Below are positions 19,161 to 28,217 of a stretch of 64,000 nucleotides of DNA, one piece after another. A program made the translations under genes and the position numbers. This DNA is from Promethearchaeota archaeon (lineage in GTDB: Archaea; Asgardarchaeota; Lokiarchaeia; Sigyniarchaeales; SOKP01): positions 251,982 to 315,981 of the forward strand of contig JAEOUA010000006.1 of assembly GCA_016839555.1 (NCBI GenBank). The letters are read 5' to 3'. The stretch's first letter is position 1. Each line of letters opens with the position of its first letter. The notes under the pieces were generated by a model, which was not told the DNA's origin, did not search any database, and saw only the letters and a list, made by a program, of their open reading frames with translations.

Positions 19161-21818
19161 ATGAGTAAAGTAGATAATCTAAATAAATTAAATCAACCTT
19201 GGACAAGATCTAAAGAAGAAATCTCAGAACTCTTAAAGGTGGATCCTTCTAGGGGCCTAACAGACATAGAAGCGAAAAAGCGATTGGAAACCTTTGGTCC
19301 CAACCAACTTGAAGAGGAGAGAAAGGTGAGTTTTCTAAAAGTATTGGTTCATGAAATATTTGAACCAATGATACTTCTTTTATTTGGAGTAGGGATTCTT
19401 TACACGTTATTCGGTATATTCTTTAAGACGGGAGATATTTATGATGCGATTACAATTTTTGTTATCATTGCAGTTCTGGTATTTGTAGAAATCTATAATG
19501 AATATCGTGCTAAAAAAACTATAGCATCATTAAAAAAATTAGCAGAACCGGAAGTTAACGTCCTCCGAGATAATAGCATTAAAACTATTAAAACCGAAGA
19601 ATTAATTCCTGGAGATATTATTTATTTGAATGTGGGAAAAAAAGTCCCTGCAGATGTAAGATTATTAGAAGCATATGGTTTGCAAATAGATGAATCTCCC
19701 CTTACAGGAGAATCTACTCCGGTAACTAAACAGGTAGATGATGTTTTGAAAGATGATACAGATCTAATGGAAAGAAATAATATGGCATTTGCTGGAACTA
19801 CGGCGGTTAAGGGAAAGGGAAAGGGACTCATTGTGGCAACAGCGATGGATACAGAATTAGGAAAAATTGCAGGATTGACAAAAACAATAAAAGAACCAAA
19901 AACGCCATTACAGCTCGCTATGAAACAATTATCATTGTGGCTTGTAGGGGTTGCATTATTTTTTGCAATTTTAATCCCGGTGATAGGGATCATTCGTAAT
20001 CCATCAGAATGGTATGAAATGGTTTTAACAGGATTAAGTCTTTCTTTTGCCACGATTCCAGAAGAATTGCCGATTATTATCACAATTGTGTTAGCATTAG
20101 GATCTTATGCTCTAACTAAGAATAATGCATTAGTAAAATATTTGAGGACTGCTGAAACTTTGGGAAGTGTAACGGTAATTGCAACTGATAAAACGGGCAC
20201 TTTAACTAAAAATGAGATGAAACTGAGTCAGATTTATTCTGATAATGAAATAGTTCAATTAAATGGTAAAAGTTTATCTGAAGGGCAAAAAAAAATATTA
20301 GAAATTGGAGCATTGGTAAATGACGTATTAATTGATATACAAGAGGGGAAATATTCCTATAAAGGGGATCCTATGGAAATTGCACTAATTAAAGCGGCTA
20401 AGGAAGCTCAATTGTCCTATTCAGACCTCATTAAAAAATATGAACTGAAACGGGAGTTTACTTTTGATAATAAACGAATGATGATGTCACAAATATATAA
20501 AATGAACGGTAATTATACATTATTTTTAAAGGGTGCCACTGAAGAAATTCTTACCAGAGCAAATCAAATCTTCTCTAATGGATCGTTAAAACAATTAAAT
20601 AACGAGATTAAGGAGCAAATATTAGAAAAAGTTGAAACCATGGCAGGAGAAGGCTTACGAGTATTAGGTTTTGCCTATAAAGAACTAGAAAATTCAGAAC
20701 TCTCTCAAGAAGAAGCGGAGCAAGATCTGATATTTGTGGGTATTGGAGGATTTATAGATCCTCCCAGAGAAGAAGTAAAAGATGCCATTGAAGCATGTAG
20801 GAATGCAGGTATTAAAGTTAAAATGATAACAGGAGATTATGAGAAAACAGCACGAATAATAGCTGATCAACTAGGTATCGAGGTGAAAAACGTGCGTCTC
20901 GGAAAGGAGATAGACGCAATGGGTGAAGAACTCTTAAAAAACGAAGTTAATCAAGTAAACGTGTTTGCCAGAACAACTCCCGAGCATAAATTAAAGATTG
21001 TAACTGCTCTAAAAGAAAATAATGAGCGAGTAGCTGTTACTGGTGATGGAATTAATGATGCTCCAGCTCTTAAGAAAGCAGATATTGGTGTGGCAATGGG
21101 AGTGAGTGGTACCGATGTAGCGAGAGAATCTGCCGACATGGTACTATTAGATGATAATTTTGCGACTATCACTCTCGCAGTAAAACAAGGAAGAAAATTA
21201 TACGATAATTTGCGGAAAGGAGTAAGATATTATCTTTCAGTCAAAATGGCCTTAATATTTATATTTCTCTTACCTATAATTTTTGGAGTTCAATTACCCT
21301 TTGCACCGATTCAAATCATTTTATTAGAATTATTTATGGATTTAGCTGCTTCAGCGACCTTCGTTGTTGAACCGAGCGAAACTGATGTGATGAAGTTACC
21401 TCCCCGGGATCCTGAAGTGAAATTTATGGATAGGGAGATGAATTTAGGAATACTTATGGGAGGGTTAAGTTTGATTGGAGCTGTATTGATTATCTATTTC
21501 GCATCTCTTCCTATAGTTGATGAAGAAACTGCAAGAACAATCGCCTTTGCTACTTGGATGGTAAGTCATGTATTTTTAGCCTTTAATATGAGAACCATGA
21601 GAGATCCCTTGATAAAAGTAGGGTTTTTCTCTAATAAATTCATGATCCTTTGGGCAATTGGAGCAATTGGAGTTACTATTCTATTTATCTACGTTCCCGT
21701 TTTACAAGATCTATTGCTTGTTACAGAAATTGATCCAATTATTTGGCTTGGCATATTCGGAATTTCGATCGCATTCAGTTTTTGGATGGAAATAGTTAAA
21801 ATATTATTAAAAAAATAA
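19161..21818 (+). CDS. P-type cation-transporting ATPase (P2-like)
   Basis: Membrane pump of 885 residues: N-terminal cation-ATPase domain, actuator loop with TGES (about 180), phosphorylation site DKTGT with D343, nucleotide domain with KGAT, hinge TGDGINDAPAL, and about ten membrane segments. The ion-site motif in M4 is PEELP instead of the PEGLP of classic calcium pumps, and M6 reads ELFMDLAASAT with the Asp kept but the Asn and Thr ligands changed. It is therefore P2-like with altered ion ligands; Ca2+, Mn2+ or a monovalent ion cannot be decided. AGTGA lies six bases before the ATG. Confidence 0.93.
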   Translation: MSKVDNLNKLNQPWTRSKEEISELLKVDPSRGLTDIEAKKRLETFGPNQLEEERKVSFLKVLVHEIFEPMILLLFGVGILYTLFGIFFKTGDIYDAITIFVIIAVLVFVEIYNEYRAKKTIASLKKLAEPEVNVLRDNSIKTIKTEELIPGDIIYLNVGKKVPADVRLLEAYGLQIDESPLTGESTPVTKQVDDVLKDDTDLMERNNMAFAGTTAVKGKGKGLIVATAMDTELGKIAGLTKTIKEPKTPLQLAMKQLSLWLVGVALFFAILIPVIGIIRNPSEWYEMVLTGLSLSFATIPEELPIIITIVLALGSYALTKNNALVKYLRTAETLGSVTVIATDKTGTLTKNEMKLSQIYSDNEIVQLNGKSLSEGQKKILEIGALVNDVLIDIQEGKYSYKGDPMEIALIKAAKEAQLSYSDLIKKYELKREFTFDNKRMMMSQIYKMNGNYTLFLKGATEEILTRANQIFSNGSLKQLNNEIKEQILEKVETMAGEGLRVLGFAYKELENSELSQEEAEQDLIFVGIGGFIDPPREEVKDAIEACRNAGIKVKMITGDYEKTARIIADQLGIEVKNVRLGKEIDAMGEELLKNEVNQVNVFARTTPEHKLKIVTALKENNERVAVTGDGINDAPALKKADIGVAMGVSGTDVARESADMVLLDDNFATITLAVKQGRKLYDNLRKGVRYYLSVKMALIFIFLLPIIFGVQLPFAPIQIILLELFMDLAASATFVVEPSETDVMKLPPRDPEVKFMDREMNLGILMGGLSLIGAVLIIYFASLPIVDEETARTIAFATWMVSHVFLAFNMRTMRDPLIKVGFFSNKFMILWAIGAIGVTILFIYVPVLQDLLLVTEIDPIIWLGIFGISIAFSFWMEIVKILLKK

Positions 21819-21820
21819 AT

Positions 21821-21845
21821 TTTTAATTTTTTTTTTCTTTTTTTA
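21821..21845 (+). terminator. T-tract terminator after the P-type ATPase
   Basis: A run of ten T residues followed by a second run of seven lies directly after the stop codon. This suits archaeal T-tract termination before the kaiB promoter. Confidence 0.4.
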
Positions 21846-21998
21846 AAAATAATCAAAAAATCTTTTCTCGGACTGTCTTTTTTAAGATTTAAGTGATTCT
21901 TGTGAATTATCTATAACTTATATTATAAATCTTTTTAAACATCACTAATTTTAATAATATTAAAAATTAATGCTTGAAAAGCTGCAAAACTAGTGTCC

Positions 21999-22250
21999 AT
22001 GTCTGAGGCAACATTTTTCTTATTTATTGCGGGTGCAAATGCATTAATATCTAAGAAAGCATTGAAGAATATTAAAAATAAATTCAAGGAGAAGCATTAT
22101 TCTCTAATGGTTGTTGATATTTTAGAAAATCCTCATGTTGCGGAATCAGTCGGAATTGTGGCGACTCCCTTATTAATGAGGACTTCCCCTGAACCCGTAA
22201 GAAGGTTTATAGGGGACTTTACTAATTCTGAACAAGATTTATTCATTTAA
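21999..22250 (+). CDS. kaiB: KaiB-family protein
   Basis: The 83-residue product matches KaiB along its length: an N-terminal strand with FFLFIAGAN, the KALKNIKNKF helix, VVDILENPHVAESVGIVATPLL, and the C-terminal PEPVRRFIGDFT, equivalent to the PPPVRRIIGDLS of cyanobacterial KaiB where the fold switch occurs. KaiB binds the CI ring of KaiC. I use the ATG at 21999; an in-frame GTG at 21993 is possible. It is 29 bases upstream of kaiC, the classic kaiBC order. No kaiA is present in the window. Confidence 0.9.
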   Translation: MSEATFFLFIAGANALISKKALKNIKNKFKEKHYSLMVVDILENPHVAESVGIVATPLLMRTSPEPVRRFIGDFTNSEQDLFI

Positions 22251-22279
22251 ATTTTTACTTAAGCTCAATTGGTCTATTC

Positions 22280-23743
22280 ATGAAAAATATAGAAAAGATA
22301 CCTAGTGGTATTGAAGGATTTGATATCATTTCTATGGGGGGGATTCCTAAAAACAAAATGACCTTAATTTCTGGTACACCAGGGAGTGGTAAAACAATTT
22401 TTTGCACGCAATTTCTTGTTGGGGGAATTATCACTTCTAATGAGCCAGCTGTGTTTGTAACTTTTGAAGAATCTCCAGAGGATATCATAATTAATATGGA
22501 GCATTTCGGCTGGGATATTCAACACTATTTAGATGCTAGTCTCTGGAAATTTGTAGATGTTTCACCTCGAATAGATGAAGATTTTTTGATTAGGGGAAAT
22601 TATGACCTCAGCGGCCTGATAGTTCGAATTAAATCCGCAGTGGAAAAGATAAGAGCAAAACGAGTGGTTTTGGACTCTATAAGTGTTCTTTTTAATAAAT
22701 ATCCCGACACAGATATCATAAGAAAGGAAATAATAAGGCTTAAATCTTTATTAAAATCTTTATATGTAACTTCGCTAATAACTTCGGAACGCTACGAAGA
22801 ACTTGGAGGTGGAAGTTCTCATTATGATGTTCTTGATTTTGTCAGCGATAATGTGATTATCTTCAAAAATTCGATGTTTGAAGAATATCGCCGGCGAACG
22901 ATCGAGATTATGAAATATCGGGGTGCCGCCCATAAAAAAGGACAACACTCGTTTACCATCAAAAATAATAAAGGAATAATAGTTATTTCTTTTGAAAGGA
23001 ATCCTAATAAAAAAAAGCTTGAGCGAAAAAGGAAATCAACTGGAATAAAAACTTTAGACGAGATCACGGGTGGTGGATTTTTCGAAGGATCATCCGTTCT
23101 TGTTTCAGGTCAGACAGGCACTGGAAAAACCCTTTTAGCGCTTTCAATGCTTGATGGGGCACTCCAACATGGAGAAAAATGCATATTGTTCAATTATGAA
23201 GAAAGTCGCGAACAAATCCTCCAGAAAGCTCGTACTTGGGACATAGATTTAATAGATGCTGAAAAAAATGGAAATCTTAAAATAATATGCATATATCCAG
23301 AATCACAAGGAATCGAGGATCTTATTGTAGATATGAAATCGATAATACAAACTTTTAAACCAGAACGAATATTTATCGACAGTATTTCTGCTTTAGAACG
23401 TATTACCACCAAGCTTACGTTTAGACAATCGCTTATTAATCTCTTTCTCCTTGCGAAAGAAGAAAATATAATTGCAGTTTTTACCACTACGGCTCCCACT
23501 TTTTCTGGACCCTTTTTAGAGACAAAAAAACATGTTACTACCCTTTCTGATGCGATTCTCTTGCTAAGATATTTTGAGCGAGAAGGAGAAATGATTCGCG
23601 GCATCGCTATCATGAAAATGAGAGATTCTGTCCATTCAAAGCGATTTTTAGAATATTCTATCGATAATAAAGGCTTTCATATCCTTTCGCCTATAGAGGA
23701 TAATGCAGGAATATGTGATTTTTTTAGAATAGAAAAAATGTAA
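22280..23743 (+). CDS. kaiC: Double-domain KaiC-family ATPase/kinase
   Basis: 487 residues with two RecA-like domains. CI has the P-loop GTPGSGKT at 32-39 and catalytic E63-E64 (TFEES). CII has the P-loop GQTGTGKT at 277-284 and E307-E308 (YEES). In CII, T420-T421 align with the S431-T432 autophosphorylation sites of Synechococcus KaiC, T415 with T426 and H418 with H429, so kinase/phosphatase cycling is chemically possible. It forms an operon with kaiB. In archaea KaiC-like proteins more often stand alone and act in signalling or motility. The cycling function is inferred, not shown. Confidence 0.92.
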   Translation: MKNIEKIPSGIEGFDIISMGGIPKNKMTLISGTPGSGKTIFCTQFLVGGIITSNEPAVFVTFEESPEDIIINMEHFGWDIQHYLDASLWKFVDVSPRIDEDFLIRGNYDLSGLIVRIKSAVEKIRAKRVVLDSISVLFNKYPDTDIIRKEIIRLKSLLKSLYVTSLITSERYEELGGGSSHYDVLDFVSDNVIIFKNSMFEEYRRRTIEIMKYRGAAHKKGQHSFTIKNNKGIIVISFERNPNKKKLERKRKSTGIKTLDEITGGGFFEGSSVLVSGQTGTGKTLLALSMLDGALQHGEKCILFNYEESREQILQKARTWDIDLIDAEKNGNLKIICIYPESQGIEDLIVDMKSIIQTFKPERIFIDSISALERITTKLTFRQSLINLFLLAKEENIIAVFTTTAPTFSGPFLETKKHVTTLSDAILLLRYFEREGEMIRGIAIMKMRDSVHSKRFLEYSIDNKGFHILSPIEDNAGICDFFRIEKM

Positions 23744-23811
23744 ATTATTCAATATTAGAGATAATAACAAACATAATAAAATAGTAAAAGAAAAAAAAAA
23801 TAAAGTATAAA

Positions 23812-24417
23812 TTACCAAATTTCGAATTTCTCATCAAGTTTGCCCTTAAATACTATTAAATATGGTATCAGTAAGTCCCATATGGATTGCAGGATATTAA
23901 AGACAAATGCAAATAAAATCCATCCACCAATCCCCTCCATTGATCCAGTAATATATGGGTAAACAATAATATTTAATGGAATCATAATCCCTAATCTTAA
24001 GAGAATTGAAAGAACTCCTACTATTGCGTATTTTTTAGGATTTTTTAGTTTTTCACTGCCATATCCATCCTTTTTATAAAGTTTTAGAATAATAGTGGGT
24101 CCAATAATCATGGGAATGGTAGCTGCGAATTTTAAGAAGGGTCCTAATGGTGCGAAAGGATCAAATGGCATTAATCCTAACATACCAATTATAGAGCATA
24201 AAATTCCTGCTAATGGTCCAAATAACTGAAAACATAATACCCATATTATTGAAACTGGATCAAAATATGCAAATCCTAAGGGATGTCGAGGTATAAACGC
24301 AGCTATAAAAGAAATAGCTATTGATAATCCTCCGAATATTGCAGCCCCAACTATTTTCAAAGTTAATTGAGACTTAGCGCTCCTTACAGTTTCTATTTCT
24401 TGTGTTTCTTCACTCAA
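23812..24417 (-). CDS. ECF transporter S-component-like vitamin uptake protein
   Basis: A 201-residue protein with about six membrane segments and the glycine/proline-rich loops typical of ECF substrate-binding subunits (RibU/ThiT-like): GFAYFDPVSIIWVL, then GPLAGILCSIIGML. The N-terminal 18 residues are cytoplasmic and charged. The start is the TTG at 24417 with GTGA exactly six bases upstream. No EcfA or EcfT genes are adjacent, so it would share an energising module encoded elsewhere. The vitamin is unknown; the riboflavin-type fold is only a guess. Confidence 0.65.
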   Translation of the reverse strand: MSEETQEIETVRSAKSQLTLKIVGAAIFGGLSIAISFIAAFIPRHPLGFAYFDPVSIIWVLCFQLFGPLAGILCSIIGMLGLMPFDPFAPLGPFLKFAATIPMIIGPTIILKLYKKDGYGSEKLKNPKKYAIVGVLSILLRLGIMIPLNIIVYPYITGSMEGIGGWILFAFVFNILQSIWDLLIPYLIVFKGKLDEKFEIW

Positions 24418-24680
24418 TTTTTTTCACGTATAATTTTATATGAGATAATAATTTACCTTTTTTAAACATTTTTAGGTAGACTTAATTTATTATTAGCGAC
24501 TTGTAAACATTTGAGTTCCTAAACATTAAAGGATATAATAATTTTTGGTTTAGAAATATTTCTTACTTTGCTAATATGAATAATATAAAGTTTGATTCGA
24601 GTTTTGAAGGTTTTAAATCATAAATCTTCGCTATCCATTTATGAGTAGGATATTAAAAAGGAAGAAAAATAAAGAGTGAA

Positions 24681-25580
24681 TTAGATATTATATATATTTG
24701 CAGCGTTTTCTCCTAGGATCATCTCTTTTTCTTCTTTATTTAACTCCGGCAATCCCATTAATTTCAAAGGAGGAGGCAATTTTAATTTTTTAATCCCCTC
24801 TACCCACTCCTTTAATGAGACTATTGGCGTAAATAATGGCCAATCTGAACCAAATAGCACTTTTTTAATCCCACATCCTAATTTTGCTTGTGCAAGAGTT
24901 TGCATCAGAGCCACAGGAGCAAACTTGAATTGTCCCTCCCAACCTGAAATATCAAAATAAATGTTAAAATTTTTTGTGGCTACGGAAAGTGCTTCACTTA
25001 TCCAAGGATTTCCTACATGAGCCATTATTATTTTAAGATCTGGAAAGTCTATCGCAACTTTATCGAGGTTAACGGGATGACAATATTTTAAATAAGTTCC
25101 AGGAGGGGGTGCTCCGGTATGACACAAAATAATTGCTCCAAGTTCTTGCGCACGTTCATAGAATGGATAATAGGAATAATCATCGGGAAAAAAACCTGTT
25201 TGAGGCCATAATTTTACACCTCTCATACCTAATTCATTCATACATCTATCAAGCTCTTGAATACCTTCTTTGCCTCTTCTAGGATCAATCCCTGCCAAAC
25301 CTATCAACCTATCTGGATATTCTTGTATAAGATTTGCCACATAATCATTATATCCCTTATATGGAACTTTACCTCTAAAAAGAAATCCATAGTCTATTCC
25401 AACGATCACAGTTTTATCTATTCCTGCTTCATCCATTTCTCGAATCAATCGCTCCACGGTAGCATTAAATAATTGAGAAGGATCAAAATCTTTTCGAGCG
25501 CATATATCTAATATGATTTTCCTTAATTCTTCTGACATTAATTCTTCTTCCCAAATATGACAATGAGCATCTATTATCAA
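24681..25580 (-). CDS. Metal-dependent amidohydrolase (amidohydrolase 2 family)
   Basis: TIM-barrel hydrolase or decarboxylase of 299 residues. The metal site is set by HCH near the N-terminus (DAHCHIW), GVKLWP, CHTG, MAHVG and the C-terminal GSDWP aspartate. This pattern belongs to the ACMSD / 2-pyrone-dicarboxylate-lactonase-like branch, whose substrates vary widely. The start is TTG at 25580 with GGTGA six bases upstream. It is a stand-alone gene, divergent from the thioredoxin-like protein. The specific reaction cannot be assigned. Confidence 0.82.
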   Translation of the reverse strand: MIIDAHCHIWEEELMSEELRKIILDICARKDFDPSQLFNATVERLIREMDEAGIDKTVIVGIDYGFLFRGKVPYKGYNDYVANLIQEYPDRLIGLAGIDPRRGKEGIQELDRCMNELGMRGVKLWPQTGFFPDDYSYYPFYERAQELGAIILCHTGAPPPGTYLKYCHPVNLDKVAIDFPDLKIIMAHVGNPWISEALSVATKNFNIYFDISGWEGQFKFAPVALMQTLAQAKLGCGIKKVLFGSDWPLFTPIVSLKEWVEGIKKLKLPPPLKLMGLPELNKEEKEMILGENAANIYNI

Positions 25581-25770
25581 TATTCATCACCTAATTTATT
25601 AGGAATAATATATTGGATTAAAAGTATGCTATGAAATTAAATATTTAAACTTTCTTTATTATTTTTTAGATTTTGATGTTAAAAATCTTGACTCATAAAT
25701 CTTAACTATTCATTTTAAATGAATAGATTAAAAAAAAATAAAATAAAACTAATAAATTATTATCTAAACT

Positions 25771-26163
25771 ATGATTTTAAAAATCAATACAATAGATCAA
25801 CTTGAGGATAATATCTCAAATCATCTTGTCGCCGTGATTTTTTTTATAGAACAGGATTCTGATATGTGCAATGAATTGCTGGGAAGGATAAAGTTGGAAT
25901 TGCTTCCTTATATAAAAGAGATAGATGGAGTATCCTTAATGAAAATTTCATTAGATTGCGAGATTGATTTTTTTGACCATTTTAATATTAATGAAATACC
26001 AAGTACTCTCATTTTTTATAAGGGAAAACAAGTCTTATTTTTCGAGCAAGATAAGGAAGGAATTATGTATAAGACCGATAGATTTATTGGAAATGATCCA
26101 GACCTTCCGAATAAATTATTTCGCTTTATCTTACATCTTTATAAGCGATTTGATAAGGAATAG
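25771..26163 (+). CDS. Thioredoxin-like fold protein without the CxxC motif
   Basis: 130 residues with a thioredoxin-like order: N-terminal strand, VAVIFFIEQ strand where the active site should follow, VSLMKISLD strand, then NEIPSTLIFYKGKQV with the cis-proline and glycine turn of thioredoxins. The redox motif is reduced to a single Cys (DSDMCNELL), so it is probably not an oxidoreductase of the usual kind. It may bind a partner protein or thiolated substrate. The family assignment rests on this pattern only. Confidence 0.6.
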   Translation: MILKINTIDQLEDNISNHLVAVIFFIEQDSDMCNELLGRIKLELLPYIKEIDGVSLMKISLDCEIDFFDHFNINEIPSTLIFYKGKQVLFFEQDKEGIMYKTDRFIGNDPDLPNKLFRFILHLYKRFDKE

Positions 26164-26200
26164 TTTTATAAATTTAAGGATTTAGGAAAGGATTAATAAT

Positions 26201-26917
26201 CTATCCCATTATTCCATGTGCAATACCCGCAGATAGAAGATTTCCACGATATTGTACTAATAAGCCAAAAATAATGCCAAAAATAAAACGAAATCCGATT
26301 AAAAATATAATGTTTACCCATGAATTATTAATATCAATTCCAAAATGAGTTATAGAGAACAAAAGAGCTTGGATAAAGAGAGCAAACCACTTCCCTTTTT
26401 TTTCAGTGAGTAATCTCTGCAAAAAACCACGAAAAAGAGTTTCTTCTGGAAATGATGCAATTAAAAATCCAAAAAATAATCCTAATAAGAAATTAATTAA
26501 AATTTGACCCATATTTAATTCGGCATCCGTTGTATCTGGTAATGATAATCCTAATAACTGTGCAATAAATGAAAAAAAACCTGAAATAATAAATAAAGCA
26601 ATAATAGCTAAAAAAGCCCACCCAATATCTCCTAAAACTTTACCTTTTTTAAACCAAAGCTCTTTTAAATTGATTTTTAAAATAAATTTAAATCCAAAAC
26701 CAACTAATAGAACAGATCCTAAAAGAAAACTTATTATAAGAAAGAAAATAAATTCGAATGTAAGGTGATATTCATAATTAAAAAAAATGATCCAAATCTG
26801 AGCTATTATGAATCTTAATACAATAAAAATAATAAGAATTATAATTCCTTTTATAATCTGAGATTTTGTTAATTCTTTTTCTTTTTTTTCAGGTTCACCA
26901 TTTTTTTCTTTAAACAT
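26201..26917 (-). CDS. CPBP-family intramembrane metalloprotease
   Basis: Membrane protein of about 238 residues with roughly eight hydrophobic segments and the three CAAX/CPBP (Abi) motifs: PEETLFRGFLQ with the catalytic Glu pair and Arg, then SITHFG, then the C-terminal AHGIMG. These form the metal-binding glutamate/histidine site of Rce1-like proteases. I use the ATG at 26917; an in-frame TTG at 26926 adds three residues. No bacteriocin or prenylated substrate is obvious nearby. Note that the Rab-like GTPase in this window lacks a CaaX terminus. Confidence 0.88.
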   Translation of the reverse strand: MFKEKNGEPEKKEKELTKSQIIKGIIILIIFIVLRFIIAQIWIIFFNYEYHLTFEFIFFLIISFLLGSVLLVGFGFKFILKINLKELWFKKGKVLGDIGWAFLAIIALFIISGFFSFIAQLLGLSLPDTTDAELNMGQILINFLLGLFFGFLIASFPEETLFRGFLQRLLTEKKGKWFALFIQALLFSITHFGIDINNSWVNIIFLIGFRFIFGIIFGLLVQYRGNLLSAGIAHGIMG

Positions 26918-26926
26918 ATCTTCCAA

Positions 26927-27290
26927 TTTTCTATACTAATAACTTTTCTTAGTTTAATGAAATTTATACTATTTTATTTTTTGTATTTTTAAATACTGTT
27001 AGATTTAAAAATTTAACGTGTAATCGAAAGGAGATATCATACTTTATTTAAGGCAGGGATAAAATTCGCTGAGTATTTCTTATCTAAAATATCCTAAATT
27101 ATCCTTTTGAATCATTCGAATATCATAAATAGAGTATAATATTTTTTAAAAGAAAAAAAAGTTAAAAATGAAAATGCGATTACTATATGGAAATAATCTT
27201 AATGTTTTATTAATATATATTTAAATATTAATTATGGTTTTAGATTTACAGAATTAAACTATTTTTAATTATTTTTTAAACTATAAAAAA
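26927..27290. other. Intergenic region upstream of the Rag-like GTPase
   Basis: Divergent promoter region. TATATTTAAATATT near 27218-27230 is a good TATA candidate for the GTPase gene. No gene, tRNA or strong hairpin seen. Confidence 0.4.
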
Positions 27291-28139
27291 ATGAAGGATT
27301 CAGCGAAAGTTTTAATAGCTGGGCTCGATTATGCTGGTAAAACTTCTATTATGATCGCATTGAATGAACAGAAGGATTATATAGATAAGGTTCTAAATCT
27401 TGCAACAACCATCCGTGTCGACCATATAGAAATTAAGTTTCTTGGAGGATCTGTGATTTTCTGGGATATGGGGGGGCAAAAAGAATATAGAGAGTTATAT
27501 AAAAAACGAAAAGAATTTTATTTTGGGGATGCTGATATTTTAATTTATGCCATTGATATACAAGATGCTGAACGTTTTTCAGAGTCTCTAGATTATTTAG
27601 ATACTATTTTTAATTATTTTCGTGAGGATGGAGAAATAATTCCTATAGTCGTTACCTTTCACAAATCAGATCCAGAAGTAATAGAAAATCCAGAAATAAA
27701 AAGAAATGTGGATGAATTAACCGAGAAAATTAAGAAAAATTATCCAGATTTCGAGATTCTTTTCCAACAAACCTCCATTTATGATATTGTATCAATTATT
27801 AAGATGATTTCCTACGGATTGGCTGTATTAAATGAGGACTTCTTTGAGTTATACAATTTACTTGAAGAATATTCAATGAATTTAGATTGTATAGGGTTAT
27901 TTTTGCTTGATAGAAATGGAATGATAATTTGTAAGTATTTTAAGAATCAAATTGAGGAAGAAATTTATTCTAGATTAGAAAAATCTCTAAAACAACATAT
28001 TTATGAACTTAAGGATAAGAAAGAAAAAGGAGAAGCGATTGAGCGTAAGATTTTTGAGGATGAAAATGAGATACGCTCTTATCTCCATCCCATAAAATAT
28101 CGGGAAGAGGAATATTATGTATCAATTCTTCTTGATTAA
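27291..28139 (+). CDS. Rag/Gtr-like small GTPase with C-terminal roadblock-like domain
   Basis: 282 residues. The GTPase domain has P-loop GLDYAGKTS at 11-19, switch I threonines T39-T40, the DxGGQ switch II motif WDMGGQ at 58-63, and HKSD at 124-127. The His in this last motif is the hallmark of RagA/Gtr1-type GTPases (HKMD), in place of NKxD, and TSIYD at about 162 matches the Rag TSIWD. Residues about 185-282 form an alpha/beta domain like the roadblock (CRD) domain of Rags, through which they dimerise. In eukaryotes Rags signal amino-acid status to TORC1 at lysosomes; the role in Asgard archaea is unknown. ATG start, single gene. Confidence 0.85.
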   Translation: MKDSAKVLIAGLDYAGKTSIMIALNEQKDYIDKVLNLATTIRVDHIEIKFLGGSVIFWDMGGQKEYRELYKKRKEFYFGDADILIYAIDIQDAERFSESLDYLDTIFNYFREDGEIIPIVVTFHKSDPEVIENPEIKRNVDELTEKIKKNYPDFEILFQQTSIYDIVSIIKMISYGLAVLNEDFFELYNLLEEYSMNLDCIGLFLLDRNGMIICKYFKNQIEEEIYSRLEKSLKQHIYELKDKKEKGEAIERKIFEDENEIRSYLHPIKYREEEYYVSILLD

Positions 28140-28217
28140 GATAATAATATTAAGATCAATTAGAGTCTAATAGGGAGGATAATATAAAAAAGGATACACA
28201 TAAAAGATTGTTTTATT

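Noticed and set aside
22280..23743. Claim of a circadian clock in this organism
   Set aside because: KaiB and KaiC alone do not show oscillation; no KaiA or output kinase is in view.
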